A stretch of DNA of 64,000 nt from WLMZ01 sp963732585 (GCA_963732585.1 CAVSZY010000003.1:1612001-1676000), one strand, 5' to 3'; positions 33,627 to 43,681 are shown, counted from the first letter of the stretch. Notes: generated by a model from the letters alone, not told the origin. Numbers and translations: made by a program.

Positions 33627-34715
33627 CTATGCCGGGAGCAGGACGAGGTCGTCACGATGGACAACCTCACGGGCTATCTCCGCAGGCAGATCTTTGGTCT
33701 GCTTGCCGGCAGTCTGGCGCACGATCGACGCCGACGACACCGCCATGCCGCGAGCGAACGGTTGCCCATCGAGACCCTTGATCTCCACGGTCGCGCCCGC
33801 CTCGAAGTCGCCGATCACCGCCTGAACTCCAGCGGGCAGCAGCGAGGTGCCGCGCTCGATCAGCGCTCGCCTGGCACCGTCGTCGACGATGATCGACCCC
33901 TCGCTGTCGCTGGCGAAGCCGATCCACAACTTCCGCGCCGCCAATCGACGGTCGTTGGGCTGGAAGGTGGTGCCGACGGCGACGCCGCTGACCGCGTCGA
34001 CGAATACCTGCGGGCGATGGGCTTGGGCGATCACGGCACGCACCCCGCTCCAACTCGCCAGGCGCGCCGCCCACAGCTTCGACGCCATGCCGCCGCTGCC
34101 GCGATTGGAGCCCGTGTTGCCGGCCGTCACCGAGAGCAACGGATCGTCGGCAGCGACATCGGCGATCAGCGTCGCCGAGGGATCGAGGCGCGGATCTGCG
34201 GTGTACAACCCCGGCGTATCGGTGAGCAACACCAGCAAGTCGGCGTTGACGTTGTGCGCCACCAGGGCGGCGATGCGGTCGTTGTCGCCGTAGCGGATCT
34301 CGTCGCTGGCGACGGTGTCGTTCTCGTTGACGATCGGCACACAACCGAGTTCCAACAGTCGGCCGAGGGTGTTGCGGGCGTGGAGATACTGCGAGCGATC
34401 GGCGAAGTCGTGGGGCACCAGCAACACCTGGGCGGCGACCAAGCCGTGGCGATCGAGTTCGTTGTTGTAAGCCTCCATCAATCTGCTCTGTCCCGCGGCG
34501 GCCAGCGCCTGCAACGTCAGCACATCATTGGGACGAGTAGCCAATCGCAGCGCTGAAACCCCAGCCGCTACCGCACCTGATGAAACGAGGATGACCTCGT
34601 GGCCAAGCCGACGAACCGCGGCGATCTGTTCGCAGAGATCGGCGATCACCGCCCGCTGAATCACCCCGTTGGCATCGGTCAGCGAAGAAGTACCGACCTT
34701 GACGATGACGCGCAT
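33627..34715 (-). CDS. proB: Glutamate 5-kinase
   Basis: Phosphorylates glutamate in the first step of proline synthesis. The 362-residue protein has the amino-acid-kinase domain (VIVKVGTSSLTD, SSGAVAAGVSAL, VPIVNENDTVASDE, LLTDTPGLYTADPR) at residues 1-250 and a C-terminal PUA domain, the full-length architecture. It begins about 25 bp after obgE, the common actinobacterial obg-proB arrangement. Feedback inhibition by proline is expected from the family. Confidence 0.95.
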   Translation of the reverse strand: MRVIVKVGTSSLTDANGVIQRAVIADLCEQIAAVRRLGHEVILVSSGAVAAGVSALRLATRPNDVLTLQALAAAGQSRLMEAYNNELDRHGLVAAQVLLVPHDFADRSQYLHARNTLGRLLELGCVPIVNENDTVASDEIRYGDNDRIAALVAHNVNADLLVLLTDTPGLYTADPRLDPSATLIADVAADDPLLSVTAGNTGSNRGSGGMASKLWAARLASWSGVRAVIAQAHRPQVFVDAVSGVAVGTTFQPNDRRLAARKLWIGFASDSEGSIIVDDGARRALIERGTSLLPAGVQAVIGDFEAGATVEIKGLDGQPFARGMAVSSASIVRQTAGKQTKDLPAEIAREVVHRDDLVLLPA

Positions 34716-34739
34716 GTGCCTGCTCTGACTCCGCCGCTA

Positions 34740-35981
34740 CTACGAGTCCGGCTCGAACTCGAAGCTGAAGTTGCCGATCCAAATGATGTCGCCCTCTGTT
34801 GCTCCGGCCCGGTTGAGTAGACGGTCGACGCCGAGTTTCTTGAGCCGCTCATCGATCCAGTTCAGCGCCTCCGGCGTGGTCACGTCGTTGAGCGCCACAG
34901 CGCGTTCGACGCCGCGACCGTGAATGCGGAACTCGTTGTCACCTAGGCGCTCGATCCGCGAGCCGTCGACCTCGGGGCGAATGAGCACGATTCCCTCGCG
35001 GTTCGGTTCGACGTTGCGCGCTTGGTGGACGAGCGCGGCCAAGGCTCCGACAAGCTCGCGAACCCCGGCGGTGGTGAAGGCGCTGATCCGTCGCCCCTCC
35101 CACTCGGCGTCGCCGGTGACGTCGTCTTTTGTGCCGACGACGATCCGCGGGCGCTCGAGTAACTGCGGATCGTAGTTGCCGAGTTCTTCGAGCAAGATTC
35201 GTTCCTGCTCGGCCGGGGCGGCGCCATCGACGGCGTCGAGATCGACGAGTACGCACATCACCCTGGCACGTTCAATATGGCGCAGGAATTGATGCCCGAG
35301 ACCTCGGCCTTCGCTGGCCCCTTCGATCAACCCGGGGATGTCGGCGACGATGAACTCGGTCTCGGAATCGAGTCTGACAACCCCAAGGTGCGGTTCGAGG
35401 GTGGTGAAGGGATAGTTGGCGATCTTCGGCTTCGCCGCGCTGATCGTGGAGATCAATGTCGACTTCCCAGCATTGGGGAACCCGACTAGGGCGACGTCGG
35501 CCATCAGCTTGAGATCGAGCTTGATCCACCGCTCTTCGCCGTGCTCGCCCTGCTCGGCAAACGAGGGGGCGCGACGCCGGTTCGACCAGAACTTGGCGTT
35601 GCCACGACCGCCGCGGCCACCGTTGGCGGCCAACCAGCGATCGCCGTGATTGACCAGGTCGGCGAGCAATTCACCGGTGTACATGTCGCGCGCGATCGTG
35701 CCCTCGGGCACCATCACCTCGACGCTCTCACCGCGACGACCGTGCTGATCCTTGCCCTTGCCATGCACGCCATCGAGCGCCCGGCGGTGTGGGTGATCAC
35801 GAAAGGCGAGCAGCGAAGCGACATTGCGGCTGGCCACGAGCCAAACGTCGCCGCCCTTGCCACCATCGCCGCCGTTGGGACCGCCCATCGAAACAGGGCC
35901 TTCCCGACGGAAGGACACGCAGCCCGCTCCCCCATCGCCACCGCGGACATTCAGTTGCGCTTCGTCGACAAATCCGCTCAT
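34740..35981 (-). CDS. obgE: Ribosome-assembly GTPase Obg/CgtA
   Basis: A 413-residue GTPase acting in 50S subunit maturation and stress control. The glycine-rich Obg fold at the N-terminus (FRREGPVSMGGPNGGDGGKGG), the G domain with G1 GFPNAGKST, G3 DIPGLIEGA and a G4-type VGTKDD, and a C-terminal OCT domain are all present. Normally obg follows rplU-rpmA directly; here a dGTPase-like gene on the opposite strand separates them. Confidence 0.97.
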   Translation of the reverse strand: MSGFVDEAQLNVRGGDGGAGCVSFRREGPVSMGGPNGGDGGKGGDVWLVASRNVASLLAFRDHPHRRALDGVHGKGKDQHGRRGESVEVMVPEGTIARDMYTGELLADLVNHGDRWLAANGGRGGRGNAKFWSNRRRAPSFAEQGEHGEERWIKLDLKLMADVALVGFPNAGKSTLISTISAAKPKIANYPFTTLEPHLGVVRLDSETEFIVADIPGLIEGASEGRGLGHQFLRHIERARVMCVLVDLDAVDGAAPAEQERILLEELGNYDPQLLERPRIVVGTKDDVTGDAEWEGRRISAFTTAGVRELVGALAALVHQARNVEPNREGIVLIRPEVDGSRIERLGDNEFRIHGRGVERAVALNDVTTPEALNWIDERLKKLGVDRLLNRAGATEGDIIWIGNFSFEFEPDS

Positions 35982-36052
35982 AGGGTCTTACCAGGCTAGC
36001 GGCACGCTGATCCGAGAAACGTTGCCACACCCCTCACGTATCCTGAACCTCG

Positions 36053-37171
36053 ATGGCAGAAACAATGCAAGAGCGAGCGCAACGGTGGGCATCGACGATG
36101 GCCGGGCACAAGGTGGCTGGCATCCATCTGGCGCACACCAACTCCTGGGCAGGGCCGGGCAGCACAGCGATCGTCGATCGCACCGCCTCCGAAGATGCGC
36201 AAGATCGCGGTATGGCGCTCCACGCCACACGCGCCGAGGGGGCCGGCAATCGGGCGGAAGGCGAAGAGGCCGATCCGTTTCGCACCTGTTTTGAGCGCGA
36301 CCGTGACCGTATCTTGCACGCGCCTGCCTTTCGCCGCCTCGCCGGTAAGACACAGGTCTTCGTCTTCCCCGACGATCACCAGCGCACCCGGTTGACGCAC
36401 GCCCTCGAGGTGGCCCAGGTCGCCGTGTCGGTCAGCCGGGCCCTCGGGCTCAACGTCGCCCTCGCCGAGGCGATTGCCTTGGCCCACGATTGCGGGCACG
36501 GGCCCGGCGGGCACGCCAGCGAAGATGCCCTCTCGCCATACCTCGACGAGGGCTACGACCACGCCTTGTGGGGCGCCGAGGTCACCCTGGCTCGCCTCAA
36601 CCTCTGTGTGGAAACACTCGACGGTGTCCGCAACCATTCCTGGTCGCGGCCCGCACCGTCAACACCCGAGGGTGAGGTGGTTTCCTGGGCCGACCGCATC
36701 GCCTACGTCTGCCACGACTTCGAAGACGCAGTGGCCGCCGGTATCGTCAGCCACGAGATGCTGCCAGACATCGTTCGCCTACGCTGCGGCACGGCGCGCT
36801 CACGCCAGTTGGAGGCCTTCGTTCACGGCATGATCGAGGCCACGGCGTTGACGGGGCGCATCGGCATGGTCGACGATCTCGCCGAGGCCTTGGGGGCGTT
36901 TCGCCAATTCAACTACGAGCAGGTCTATCTGCGCCCGGCATCGGTCGCCCAGGGCCAGTCGGTGATCACCCTGCTGCAGGCGCTGGTCGAGTTTTACGCC
37001 GATCGGCCGCAGCTGTTGGAGGGTTCCAAAGGTGTTGGTGCCGGAAGCCGAGCTGCGTTGCGCAGCGCTGTCACCTACGTCGGCGGCATGACCGACCGAT
37101 TCGCCTGCCGTCAGGCGATGTCGTTGCTCGGTTGGACGCCCGACCGGTTGCCGCAAGGGCTCGGTGTCTGA
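36053..37171 (+). CDS. dgt: dGTPase-like HD phosphohydrolase
   Basis: A 372-residue metal-dependent HD-domain triphosphohydrolase that converts dNTPs to deoxynucleosides and triphosphate. The core is RRLAGKTQVFV, RLTHALEVAQVA (first HD His) and LAHDCGHGPGGHASE, with a later SWADRIAYVCHDFEDAV carrying the fourth ligand. The length suits the bacterial type used in dNTP-pool control. It is oriented against rpmA, from which a bidirectional hairpin terminator separates it. Confidence 0.88.
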   Translation: MAETMQERAQRWASTMAGHKVAGIHLAHTNSWAGPGSTAIVDRTASEDAQDRGMALHATRAEGAGNRAEGEEADPFRTCFERDRDRILHAPAFRRLAGKTQVFVFPDDHQRTRLTHALEVAQVAVSVSRALGLNVALAEAIALAHDCGHGPGGHASEDALSPYLDEGYDHALWGAEVTLARLNLCVETLDGVRNHSWSRPAPSTPEGEVVSWADRIAYVCHDFEDAVAAGIVSHEMLPDIVRLRCGTARSRQLEAFVHGMIEATALTGRIGMVDDLAEALGAFRQFNYEQVYLRPASVAQGQSVITLLQALVEFYADRPQLLEGSKGVGAGSRAALRSAVTYVGGMTDRFACRQAMSLLGWTPDRLPQGLGV

Positions 37172-37204
37172 TCATCCGATGCGCTGAGTTGGCCCGAAAA
37201 CGGC

Positions 37205-37232
37205 AACTGCCCGGCGCTCAGGCCGGGCAGTT
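37205..37232. terminator. Bidirectional hairpin terminator between dgt and rpmA
   Basis: A perfect 11-bp stem (AACTGCCCGGC and complement) with a 6-nt loop in the short gap between two convergent genes. The A/T-ended stem lets it act in both directions; the T-tract is weak. Confidence 0.75.
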
Positions 37233-37255
37233 ACACAAGACGAATTGGAGTGAAG

Positions 37256-37510
37256 TCAGTCGCCGACGACGACGTTGATCACCCGGCGGCCACGGCGCTC
37301 ACCGAACTGCACGGCGCCATCTTTCAGGGCGAACAAGGTGTCGTCCTTGCCGATGCCGACGTTGACGCCGGGGTGGAACTTGGTGCCACGCTGACGCACG
37401 AGGATCGTGCCAGCGGTGATCGTCGAACCTCCGGCGGCCTTCACGCCGAGGCGCTGGGCATTGGAGTCACGACCGTTGCGGGTTGACCCGCCACCTTTTG
37501 TTTTTGACAT
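37256..37510 (-). CDS. rpmA: 50S ribosomal protein L27
   Basis: 84 residues beginning MSKTKGGGSTRNGRDSNAQR, the normal L27 start, with the GTILVRQRGTKFHPG core. L27 lies near the peptidyl-transferase centre of the large subunit. The gene starts 4 bp after rplU and shares its transcript. There is no sign of the N-terminal cleavage motif seen in Firmicutes L27. Confidence 0.97.
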   Translation of the reverse strand: MSKTKGGGSTRNGRDSNAQRLGVKAAGGSTITAGTILVRQRGTKFHPGVNVGIGKDDTLFALKDGAVQFGERRGRRVINVVVGD

Positions 37511-37513
37511 AGC

Positions 37514-37825
37514 TCAGCCCTTTGCGATGGAGGTGATTTCGACGAGCGAATAGTGCTGACGGTGGCCATAGCGGCGGCGCTGGTTGGTGCGGCGCTTATA
37601 GGTGAAACCGTCGATCTTTGGGCCCTTGGTGGTACCGAGCACGCGGCCCTTGACCGAGACACCCTTGAGTTGTTCGGCGGTTGCCAAGACATTGTCACCG
37701 TCGACGAGCAGCACTGGCGTGAAGCTGACATCGGCACCATCTTCGGCACCGAGCAACTCGACCTGCAACTGCTGGCCTTCTGAAACTCGTTCTTGCTTAC
37801 CACCCGTTGCGATCACTGCATACAT
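37514..37825 (-). CDS. rplU: 50S ribosomal protein L21
   Basis: A 103-residue large-subunit protein beginning MYAVIATGGKQERVSEG, with the RNA-binding C-terminal KRRTNQRRRYGHRQHYSLVEI. It binds 23S rRNA and precedes rpmA, as in almost all bacteria. It follows the RNase E/G gene by 76 bp on the same strand. Confidence 0.97.
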   Translation of the reverse strand: MYAVIATGGKQERVSEGQQLQVELLGAEDGADVSFTPVLLVDGDNVLATAEQLKGVSVKGRVLGTTKGPKIDGFTYKRRTNQRRRYGHRQHYSLVEITSIAKG

Positions 37826-37901
37826 AGCCCTACGAGCCTATCGTTCGAGGCCATCGACACCAACGGCCATCCACACACCATCGCCTGAAACATCGCCGAT
37901 C

Positions 37902-40001
37902 TCATTCCAATCGGGCCAGGTCGACGACCACTCCGCGGCCAGCGCAATTCGGACAGTGGTCAGCGAAGTTGGTCAACAGTCCCTCACCGATGCGCTTGCG
38001 GGTCATCTCCACCAGACCGAGGTCGGAGATGTCGAAGACTTGGGTGCGGGTCTTGTCACGCGAGAGGGCGTCGCGGAACGAATCGACCACCTTGCGCCGG
38101 TTGTCGCGGATCTCCATGTCGATGAAGTCGATGACGATGATGCCGCCAATGTCACGCAAGCGCAGCTGGCGCGCAATCTCCTCAGCGGCTTCCAGGTTGT
38201 TGTGGAAGACCGTGGTTTCCAGGTTCGAGTTCGACGTGCCGACGTTCTTGCCGGTGTTGACGTCGATCACCGTCAGCGCTTCGGTGTGTTCGATGATCAA
38301 CGAGCCACCGGAGGGCAGCCAGACCTTGCGGTCGAGCGCCTTGTGTAGCTGCTCGTGAATATGGAACCGCTCGTAGATCGGCAGACCGTCATCTTCGGCA
38401 TCGAAGTACTCGACCCGGTCGGCGAGCTCGGGGTTGAAGGCGCTGATGTAATCCTTGACGTCGTCGTGCAGGCGCTGATCGTCAATGACCACGCCGCGGT
38501 ATTCGGCGTTCAGTTCTTCACGGATGACTCTCACCGCCAGCTCTGGCTCGCGATACAGCAGGGTTGGGGTTTGGGCCTTCTTCGCCTTGGTTTCGATCGC
38601 GTTCCACTGGGCCAGCAGGCGGCTCATGTCGGCGTGCAACTCGTGCTCGGTGGCGTTCTCTGCGGCCGTGCGCACGATCAGACCGTGCTCGGCGGGCTTG
38701 ACCCGGTCGAGGATGCCGCGCAAGCGCTTGCGCACATCGTCGGGCAGGCGCTTGGAGATGCCATAGGTCTTGGAATTGGGAATCAAGACGACGAAGCGGC
38801 CGGGCAGCGAAACCTCCTGGGTGAGGCGCGCCCCCTTGGCCCCGATCGGGTTCTTGGTCACTTGACAGACGATCAGCTGCTTGGACTTGAGCATCTGCTC
38901 GATGCGTGTGTCCTTGCCGCGATCGACGATGTCCTCCTGGTCGTACTGCACGTCGCCGCGATACAACACCGCGTTCTTTGGCGTGCCGATATCGACGAAC
39001 GCCGCTTCCATGCCGGGCAGCACGTTTTGCACCTTGCCGACGTAGATGTTGCCGTGAATCTGGTTGACGTCGTCGGCTGGGCGACTGACATAGTGCTCGA
39101 CGAGGTTGCGGCCTTCGAGCACGGCCACCTGGGTGAGGTTCGGACGCACTTGCACGCACATGAGGTAGCGACCGACGGGGCGACCGTTACGCTCGCGACC
39201 ACGGCGGCGGTCGAGCACATCTGAGTCGAGCTGCGGTGCTTGCGGGCGCTTCGAATCAGCACGAGAGCGGCCGTTCTGGCCGCGGCTGTTCTGGCCACGC
39301 CCGTTCGACTCACGCCCGGCTGCGTCGCGGCTGGCTGCGTCGCGGCTGGAAGGCTCGCGGCTGGATGGCTCGCGGTTCGATTGGGTGGCGCCAGTGCTGG
39401 CCTTGGAGCCACCCGAGCCGCGACGGCTCTTCTTGCGCGCTTCGCCGCTGGCGGCGGGCGCGTCGCCACTTACGGCCGATGGCGGCGGGGTCGCTGGCGC
39501 TGGGCGGGTATCGCCGATCTTTGGGCGACGGACCAGGGCCTTGTCTCCCGCTTCAGCGCTCGGTTTGCCCTCGGTCAGGCGGTCGGGAAGCTCGACCGCA
39601 GCAGCGACGGCAACTGGCGCTTCGACGGCGGCGGTGGCGTCGGCACCGCCAGCCTCGTCGGCTACAACCTTGACCTTCGGTGGCCGCGGGGCGCGGGGCT
39701 TTGCTGGCGGACGTGGTGCAGCCTTGACTGGCACCACCTCATCCGAGGCGGCAACGTCGCCCTCGCCGGCGAAGTTGTCGTCACCCTCGTCACCCTCGTC
39801 ACCCTCGTCGCCGTCATCGTCGCCATCGGCCACGCTGGTGCCGGAACCGGCGGCCTTCGATCGCCCGCGTCCACCACGCGACCCGCGGCGGCGCTTGCGC
39901 GCTGCGGCTGAAGCGGTGGTGACGGTAGGCGAACCTTCGGGCAGGTCAGCGGTGACGTCGTTTGTCGGCGGGCCTGCGGCCTCGACCTCTAACTCATCCA
40001 T
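37902..40001 (-). CDS. rne: Ribonuclease E/G
   Basis: A 699-residue endoribonuclease of the RNase E/G family that starts mRNA decay and processes rRNA. The catalytic core fills the C-terminal two thirds: an S1 domain (YVGKVQNVLPGMEAAFVDIG), a conserved RNase H-like/5'-sensor region, the metal-binding IDVNTGKNVG and FIDME motifs, and the zinc-link CPNCAGRG near the end. The first about 280 residues are low-complexity, rich in Ala, Pro, Arg and acidic runs, the N-terminal scaffold arm found in actinobacterial RNase E. Start at the ATG at 40001 with an AAAGGA site. A stem-loop lies just upstream. Confidence 0.95.
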   Translation of the reverse strand: MDELEVEAAGPPTNDVTADLPEGSPTVTTASAAARKRRRGSRGGRGRSKAAGSGTSVADGDDDGDEGDEGDEGDDNFAGEGDVAASDEVVPVKAAPRPPAKPRAPRPPKVKVVADEAGGADATAAVEAPVAVAAAVELPDRLTEGKPSAEAGDKALVRRPKIGDTRPAPATPPPSAVSGDAPAASGEARKKSRRGSGGSKASTGATQSNREPSSREPSSRDAASRDAAGRESNGRGQNSRGQNGRSRADSKRPQAPQLDSDVLDRRRGRERNGRPVGRYLMCVQVRPNLTQVAVLEGRNLVEHYVSRPADDVNQIHGNIYVGKVQNVLPGMEAAFVDIGTPKNAVLYRGDVQYDQEDIVDRGKDTRIEQMLKSKQLIVCQVTKNPIGAKGARLTQEVSLPGRFVVLIPNSKTYGISKRLPDDVRKRLRGILDRVKPAEHGLIVRTAAENATEHELHADMSRLLAQWNAIETKAKKAQTPTLLYREPELAVRVIREELNAEYRGVVIDDQRLHDDVKDYISAFNPELADRVEYFDAEDDGLPIYERFHIHEQLHKALDRKVWLPSGGSLIIEHTEALTVIDVNTGKNVGTSNSNLETTVFHNNLEAAEEIARQLRLRDIGGIIVIDFIDMEIRDNRRKVVDSFRDALSRDKTRTQVFDISDLGLVEMTRKRIGEGLLTNFADHCPNCAGRGVVVDLARLE
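39781..39807. repeat. Three tandem 9-bp repeats in the RNase E/G acidic arm
   Basis: TCACCCTCG is repeated three times exactly (39781-39789, 39790-39798, 39799-39807) and encodes an Asp-Glu-Gly triplet run on the minus strand. Such a tract can change length by slippage without breaking the frame. Confidence 0.8.
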
Positions 40002-40019
40002 GAAACATCCTTTTCTGTT

Positions 40020-40043
40020 CGTTCCCCGACGTGATGGGGAACG
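40020..40043 (-). promoter_or_regulatory. Stem-loop in the RNase E/G leader
   Basis: An 8-bp perfect stem (CGTTCCCC with GGGGAACG) and an 8-nt loop just upstream of the rne ribosome site, in a 285-nt gap between rodA and rne. RNase E leaders are often the site of self-control in other bacteria. Here this is only suggested by position. The rest of the gap shows no gene. Confidence 0.4.
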
Positions 40044-40286
40044 ATGCGCGGCAGCCGACGACGACCAGTCGGTCTTCGGGCGCCGCAACGCACGATCTCA
40101 ATAGTGCAAACGCTCGCCGGGCAGGCTGGTCAGCGGCCGCGAAGGGTTTTCGCGACGACCTGGCAGCTTCCGCCGCCACCGAGGTCAACCGATAGAACAA
40201 CGGCTACCCAGCCGAACATTGCGCTCTCAATGTACCAAACGACGCAGCGAACAGTGGTAACAGACGGACGCGGAGATCGAAAATCG

Positions 40287-41450
40287 TCACCTCATACGGC
40301 GCATGTGCACGTTCTGCACCAGCCCAAACATGATGAAGTAGGCGAGCATTCCGGAGCCGCCGTAGGAGATCAGCGGCAGCGGTAACCCGGTGATCGGCAT
40401 GATGCCGAGGGTCATGGCCACATTCTGAAAGATCTGCCACAACAACATGGTGAACACCCCGACACAGATGTAGGTGCCGAACAGATCTTTGGACAGATGA
40501 GCGATGCGCCAAATTCGGAACAGCGCAAGGCCGAACAAGCCGAGGAGCACGGCGCAACCGATAAACCCGAACTGTTCGCCGATGGCGCTGAACGGGAAGT
40601 CGGCCCACTGCACGGGAATGTCGCGGGTGTTGGTGATTGGTCCCTTGAGCCACCCCTTTCCGCTCCAACCGCCAGTAGCCGTGGCCCGCAAAGCGTTGGA
40701 ACCTTGAAAGAGATAGTCGGCGAGATCGTCATCCTTGGAGTTGGGATTGAGCCAGGCCCGAACGCGGATCAACTGGTAGTCGTCGACGATCTTGGTCAAC
40801 ACGGCAACGCCCACCGTGCAGATCGACAAGAAGGTGATCATGAAGATGTAGCGGGCCTTGGCTCCAGCGACCAACAACAGGCCCATCATCAGCGCCACGA
40901 TCACCGAGGCCGAGCCGAGGTCGGGTTGCAGGATGATCAGCACCACCGGAATACCGCCGAGCCACAACCCGCCGATAAAGCGCTCATAGGAGACCGACTC
41001 CCCCGATTCCTCGCTGAGATAGACGGCGAGGATCAGCAACGTCGTCACCTTTCCGAACTCGGCAGGTTGCAGGTTGATCGGGCCGATGTCGAAACTGAGT
41101 CGGGCGCCGTTGCTGACCTCGGCCAAGACGAACAGCAGCACGAAGGAGATAATCGTCAGCCCGTAGAGAAAGTTGGCGCGCTCACGCAGACTGACGTAGT
41201 CGATGCTCATCACCACGATCATGACGATCACGGCGACGATCAAAAAGATCAGCTGACGGGTGGCAAAGACGAACTCGTTGTTGGCAACTTTGGTTCGCGA
41301 GGCCGAATAGACGGTGAACCAACCGATGATCGCCAGCGCAGCCTGAGCGAAGGCCAGCGCCCAATCGATGTTACGGCTGGGATCGCCCGGGCTCGAGCGC
41401 ACATTGCCAAGGCCGGAATTCGGGCGCCGTTGTAGCAGGGAAAGGGCCAT
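40287..41450 (-). CDS. rodA: Rod-shape peptidoglycan glycosyltransferase RodA
   Basis: A 387-residue SEDS-family membrane enzyme that polymerises glycan strands in the elongasome. About ten helices follow the start; the hallmark segments are INLQPAEFGK, LIILQPDLGSA, the loop with the catalytic Asp, and GLPLPLISYGGSGM near the C-terminus. The ATG at 41450 overlaps the mrdA stop by one base (TGATG), which also rules out the longer upstream extension. It works with the PBP2 encoded immediately upstream. Confidence 0.95.
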   Translation of the reverse strand: MALSLLQRRPNSGLGNVRSSPGDPSRNIDWALAFAQAALAIIGWFTVYSASRTKVANNEFVFATRQLIFLIVAVIVMIVVMSIDYVSLRERANFLYGLTIISFVLLFVLAEVSNGARLSFDIGPINLQPAEFGKVTTLLILAVYLSEESGESVSYERFIGGLWLGGIPVVLIILQPDLGSASVIVALMMGLLLVAGAKARYIFMITFLSICTVGVAVLTKIVDDYQLIRVRAWLNPNSKDDDLADYLFQGSNALRATATGGWSGKGWLKGPITNTRDIPVQWADFPFSAIGEQFGFIGCAVLLGLFGLALFRIWRIAHLSKDLFGTYICVGVFTMLLWQIFQNVAMTLGIMPITGLPLPLISYGGSGMLAYFIMFGLVQNVHMRRMR

Positions 41451-43681
41451 CAGTCGCGGGTTGCGTCTCGTTGGTTGACGAGACACTCGGCGTCGAGCAA
41501 GGAGCGAGTAGGCGCCGGCGAAATGGAGGTGACATCGAGCGGGTCGGACGGCAGCACCGGCACCAGCTTTGTCGGGTCGCCGAGGGCACCGAAGATGCAC
41601 TTGACCACGGGTGCGGCCGCCTTGCTGCCATAACCGGACTTCTCGAGATAGGCGGCGACGGTGTACGGCTGGAACGGATCGATGCTGAAGGCGGCGAAGG
41701 CCGACGAGTCGTACCACGGCCGTTGGGCCGCGCCCTGGGCTGTGCCGGTCTTGCCTGCTATCGGCAAGGTGTCTGCGTCGTAGTTCTCGAAAAGGAACTC
41801 GGCCGTCGAGTTATGACCTGGAGTGCCCCCACCGCGGGTGACGACACGCTGTAAACCGCGCACGATCGGATCGCGGACCTCGGCGGGCATCGGTATCTGG
41901 CGCACGATGTTGGCGTTGTCATGAGCCTCGATCACCGTGCCTCTGGAGAGATCGACAAACCCGGGAGGGCCATCGGGGATGCCGCCGGCATAGATCGCCT
42001 TGACGACGCGCGGCTTGAGCAGGTACCCGCCGTTGGCCAGCGCGGCATAGCCGTTGGCCAGCTGTAACGGCGACGCGGCCAACAACCCTTGGCCGATGGC
42101 GGTCTGCACATTGTCACCGACCAGCAAACGCGGCACCTCGTTTTTACCGAGGACACCCTTGGCCACGAGGCGGGCTTTGAGTTCATCGTCGGGGACCCGT
42201 CCGTCGAACTCGAACGGCAGGTCGACACCACTGTCGACGCCAAAGCCGAACAAGCGGATCTGTTCCTGCAGCAAGGTGCGTCGGCTGGTGGCACCCTCGC
42301 GCAAGAATGACTCTTCGCCGAGGCGATAGAAAAAGGCGTCACTGGAGACCGCCAAGGCGTCCTCGACCGTCACCTCGTCGTAGACGCTCGGGGTACCAAA
42401 CGGCCCGATGGCGTTCTTGTATTCGCAACGGACGCCCTGATCGCAATCCCATTGTTCGATCGAGCGAAGCTTGTAAATCCCCTGGTCGTTGTAGACCTCA
42501 TTCGGCCCGAGGATGCCGGTGATCATCGCCGAGTAGGCGACAAATGGCTTAAAGGTCGAGCCAAGGTTGTATTGCCCCTGGATTGCCCGGTTGACGAGAA
42601 TCGACAGATCGGGGTCGGCATCCTCGCCACCGGGGAACAGCTGCTGAAATTTGGCGCCGCTAATACCGGCGTTGAACCAGCGGTTGTCAAACGTCGGGTA
42701 ACTGGCCAAGGCGATGATGTCGCCGTTGGCGTGATTCTCGACGACCACGGACCCAGCGGGGGCCTTGTAGGGCACCCATTGCACACCTTTGTCGTCGGTG
42801 TAGAAGCGCTCGCCAGGTTTGAGATCCTCCTCGGTGAAGATGAACTCGCCTTTCTTGTCCTTCGGGTTCTTGGCCATGAGGCTGGTCTCGGTGGTCTGGC
42901 GTCGCAGGCGCAGCTGCGTCTCCAGGGCCAGTTCGGCGTATTGCTGAACCTCGAGATCGATCGTCAGCTGGATGTCTTTGCCCGGCACCGGTTCGACACG
43001 GCTGACCTCGCGAACAACACGGTTGGCGCTGTCGACCTCGTAGACCACTTGGCCCCACGTGCCGTGCAACGCTGCTTCCATGCTCTTTTCGACGCCGAAC
43101 TGGCCGATGATCTCGTTGTTCAGATAGCCAAGCTGGCGGTACTCGGCGCTCTGGGTTTCCAGGATCAAACCCATGTAGCCGAGCACGTGGGCGGCGATCG
43201 GGGCGTAGGGGTAGACCCGTGTCCAGTCTTCCTCGCCCTGCACCCCGGGGAAGTCTTCGCTGCGGCTTTCGATCGTGCCGATGATCTCCTCAGAGACGTC
43301 TTCGGCCAGTGGCAAGGGCAGGAATTGGCTGTAGCGCTCGTCGAGGTAGCGGCGCTGCATCTCCTCGACCGACACTCCGAGGTGCCCCGACAGCCGGGTG
43401 AACAATTCGGTTCGGGCAGCTGAACGGCGGATCACCGAGCGGTCGACCGAGATCGTCAGCGATCGCCGGTTATCGGCCAGAATCCGACCTTTGACATCGA
43501 CGATCCGGCCGCGCTCTGGCACCAGTCGCTGCGTGCGGGTGCGGCCGACGTCGAGCCTGGCCTGCAGCGATTCGCGCTGCACGGTCTGCAGGAACCACAA
43601 GCGCGTACCGACAGCACCGAGCAGCACCACGGCGACAAGTGCGAGCACGCCCAGACGAGCAGAACGTTTGTCAGCGGCCAT
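41450..43681 (-). CDS. mrdA: Penicillin-binding protein 2 (elongation transpeptidase)
   Basis: A 743-residue class B PBP that cross-links peptidoglycan during elongation. One N-terminal membrane segment (about residues 8-28) is followed by the PBP dimer domain and the transpeptidase. The active-site motifs are STFK (375-378), SSD of AVSSDAFFY in the SxN position, and KTG of AGKTGTAQ. Its length, somewhat over the E. coli enzyme, is due to insertions in the loop around residues 265-310. It sits in the mreBCD-mrdA-rodA operon. Confidence 0.95.
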   Translation of the reverse strand: MAADKRSARLGVLALVAVVLLGAVGTRLWFLQTVQRESLQARLDVGRTRTQRLVPERGRIVDVKGRILADNRRSLTISVDRSVIRRSAARTELFTRLSGHLGVSVEEMQRRYLDERYSQFLPLPLAEDVSEEIIGTIESRSEDFPGVQGEEDWTRVYPYAPIAAHVLGYMGLILETQSAEYRQLGYLNNEIIGQFGVEKSMEAALHGTWGQVVYEVDSANRVVREVSRVEPVPGKDIQLTIDLEVQQYAELALETQLRLRRQTTETSLMAKNPKDKKGEFIFTEEDLKPGERFYTDDKGVQWVPYKAPAGSVVVENHANGDIIALASYPTFDNRWFNAGISGAKFQQLFPGGEDADPDLSILVNRAIQGQYNLGSTFKPFVAYSAMITGILGPNEVYNDQGIYKLRSIEQWDCDQGVRCEYKNAIGPFGTPSVYDEVTVEDALAVSSDAFFYRLGEESFLREGATSRRTLLQEQIRLFGFGVDSGVDLPFEFDGRVPDDELKARLVAKGVLGKNEVPRLLVGDNVQTAIGQGLLAASPLQLANGYAALANGGYLLKPRVVKAIYAGGIPDGPPGFVDLSRGTVIEAHDNANIVRQIPMPAEVRDPIVRGLQRVVTRGGGTPGHNSTAEFLFENYDADTLPIAGKTGTAQGAAQRPWYDSSAFAAFSIDPFQPYTVAAYLEKSGYGSKAAAPVVKCIFGALGDPTKLVPVLPSDPLDVTSISPAPTRSLLDAECLVNQRDATRD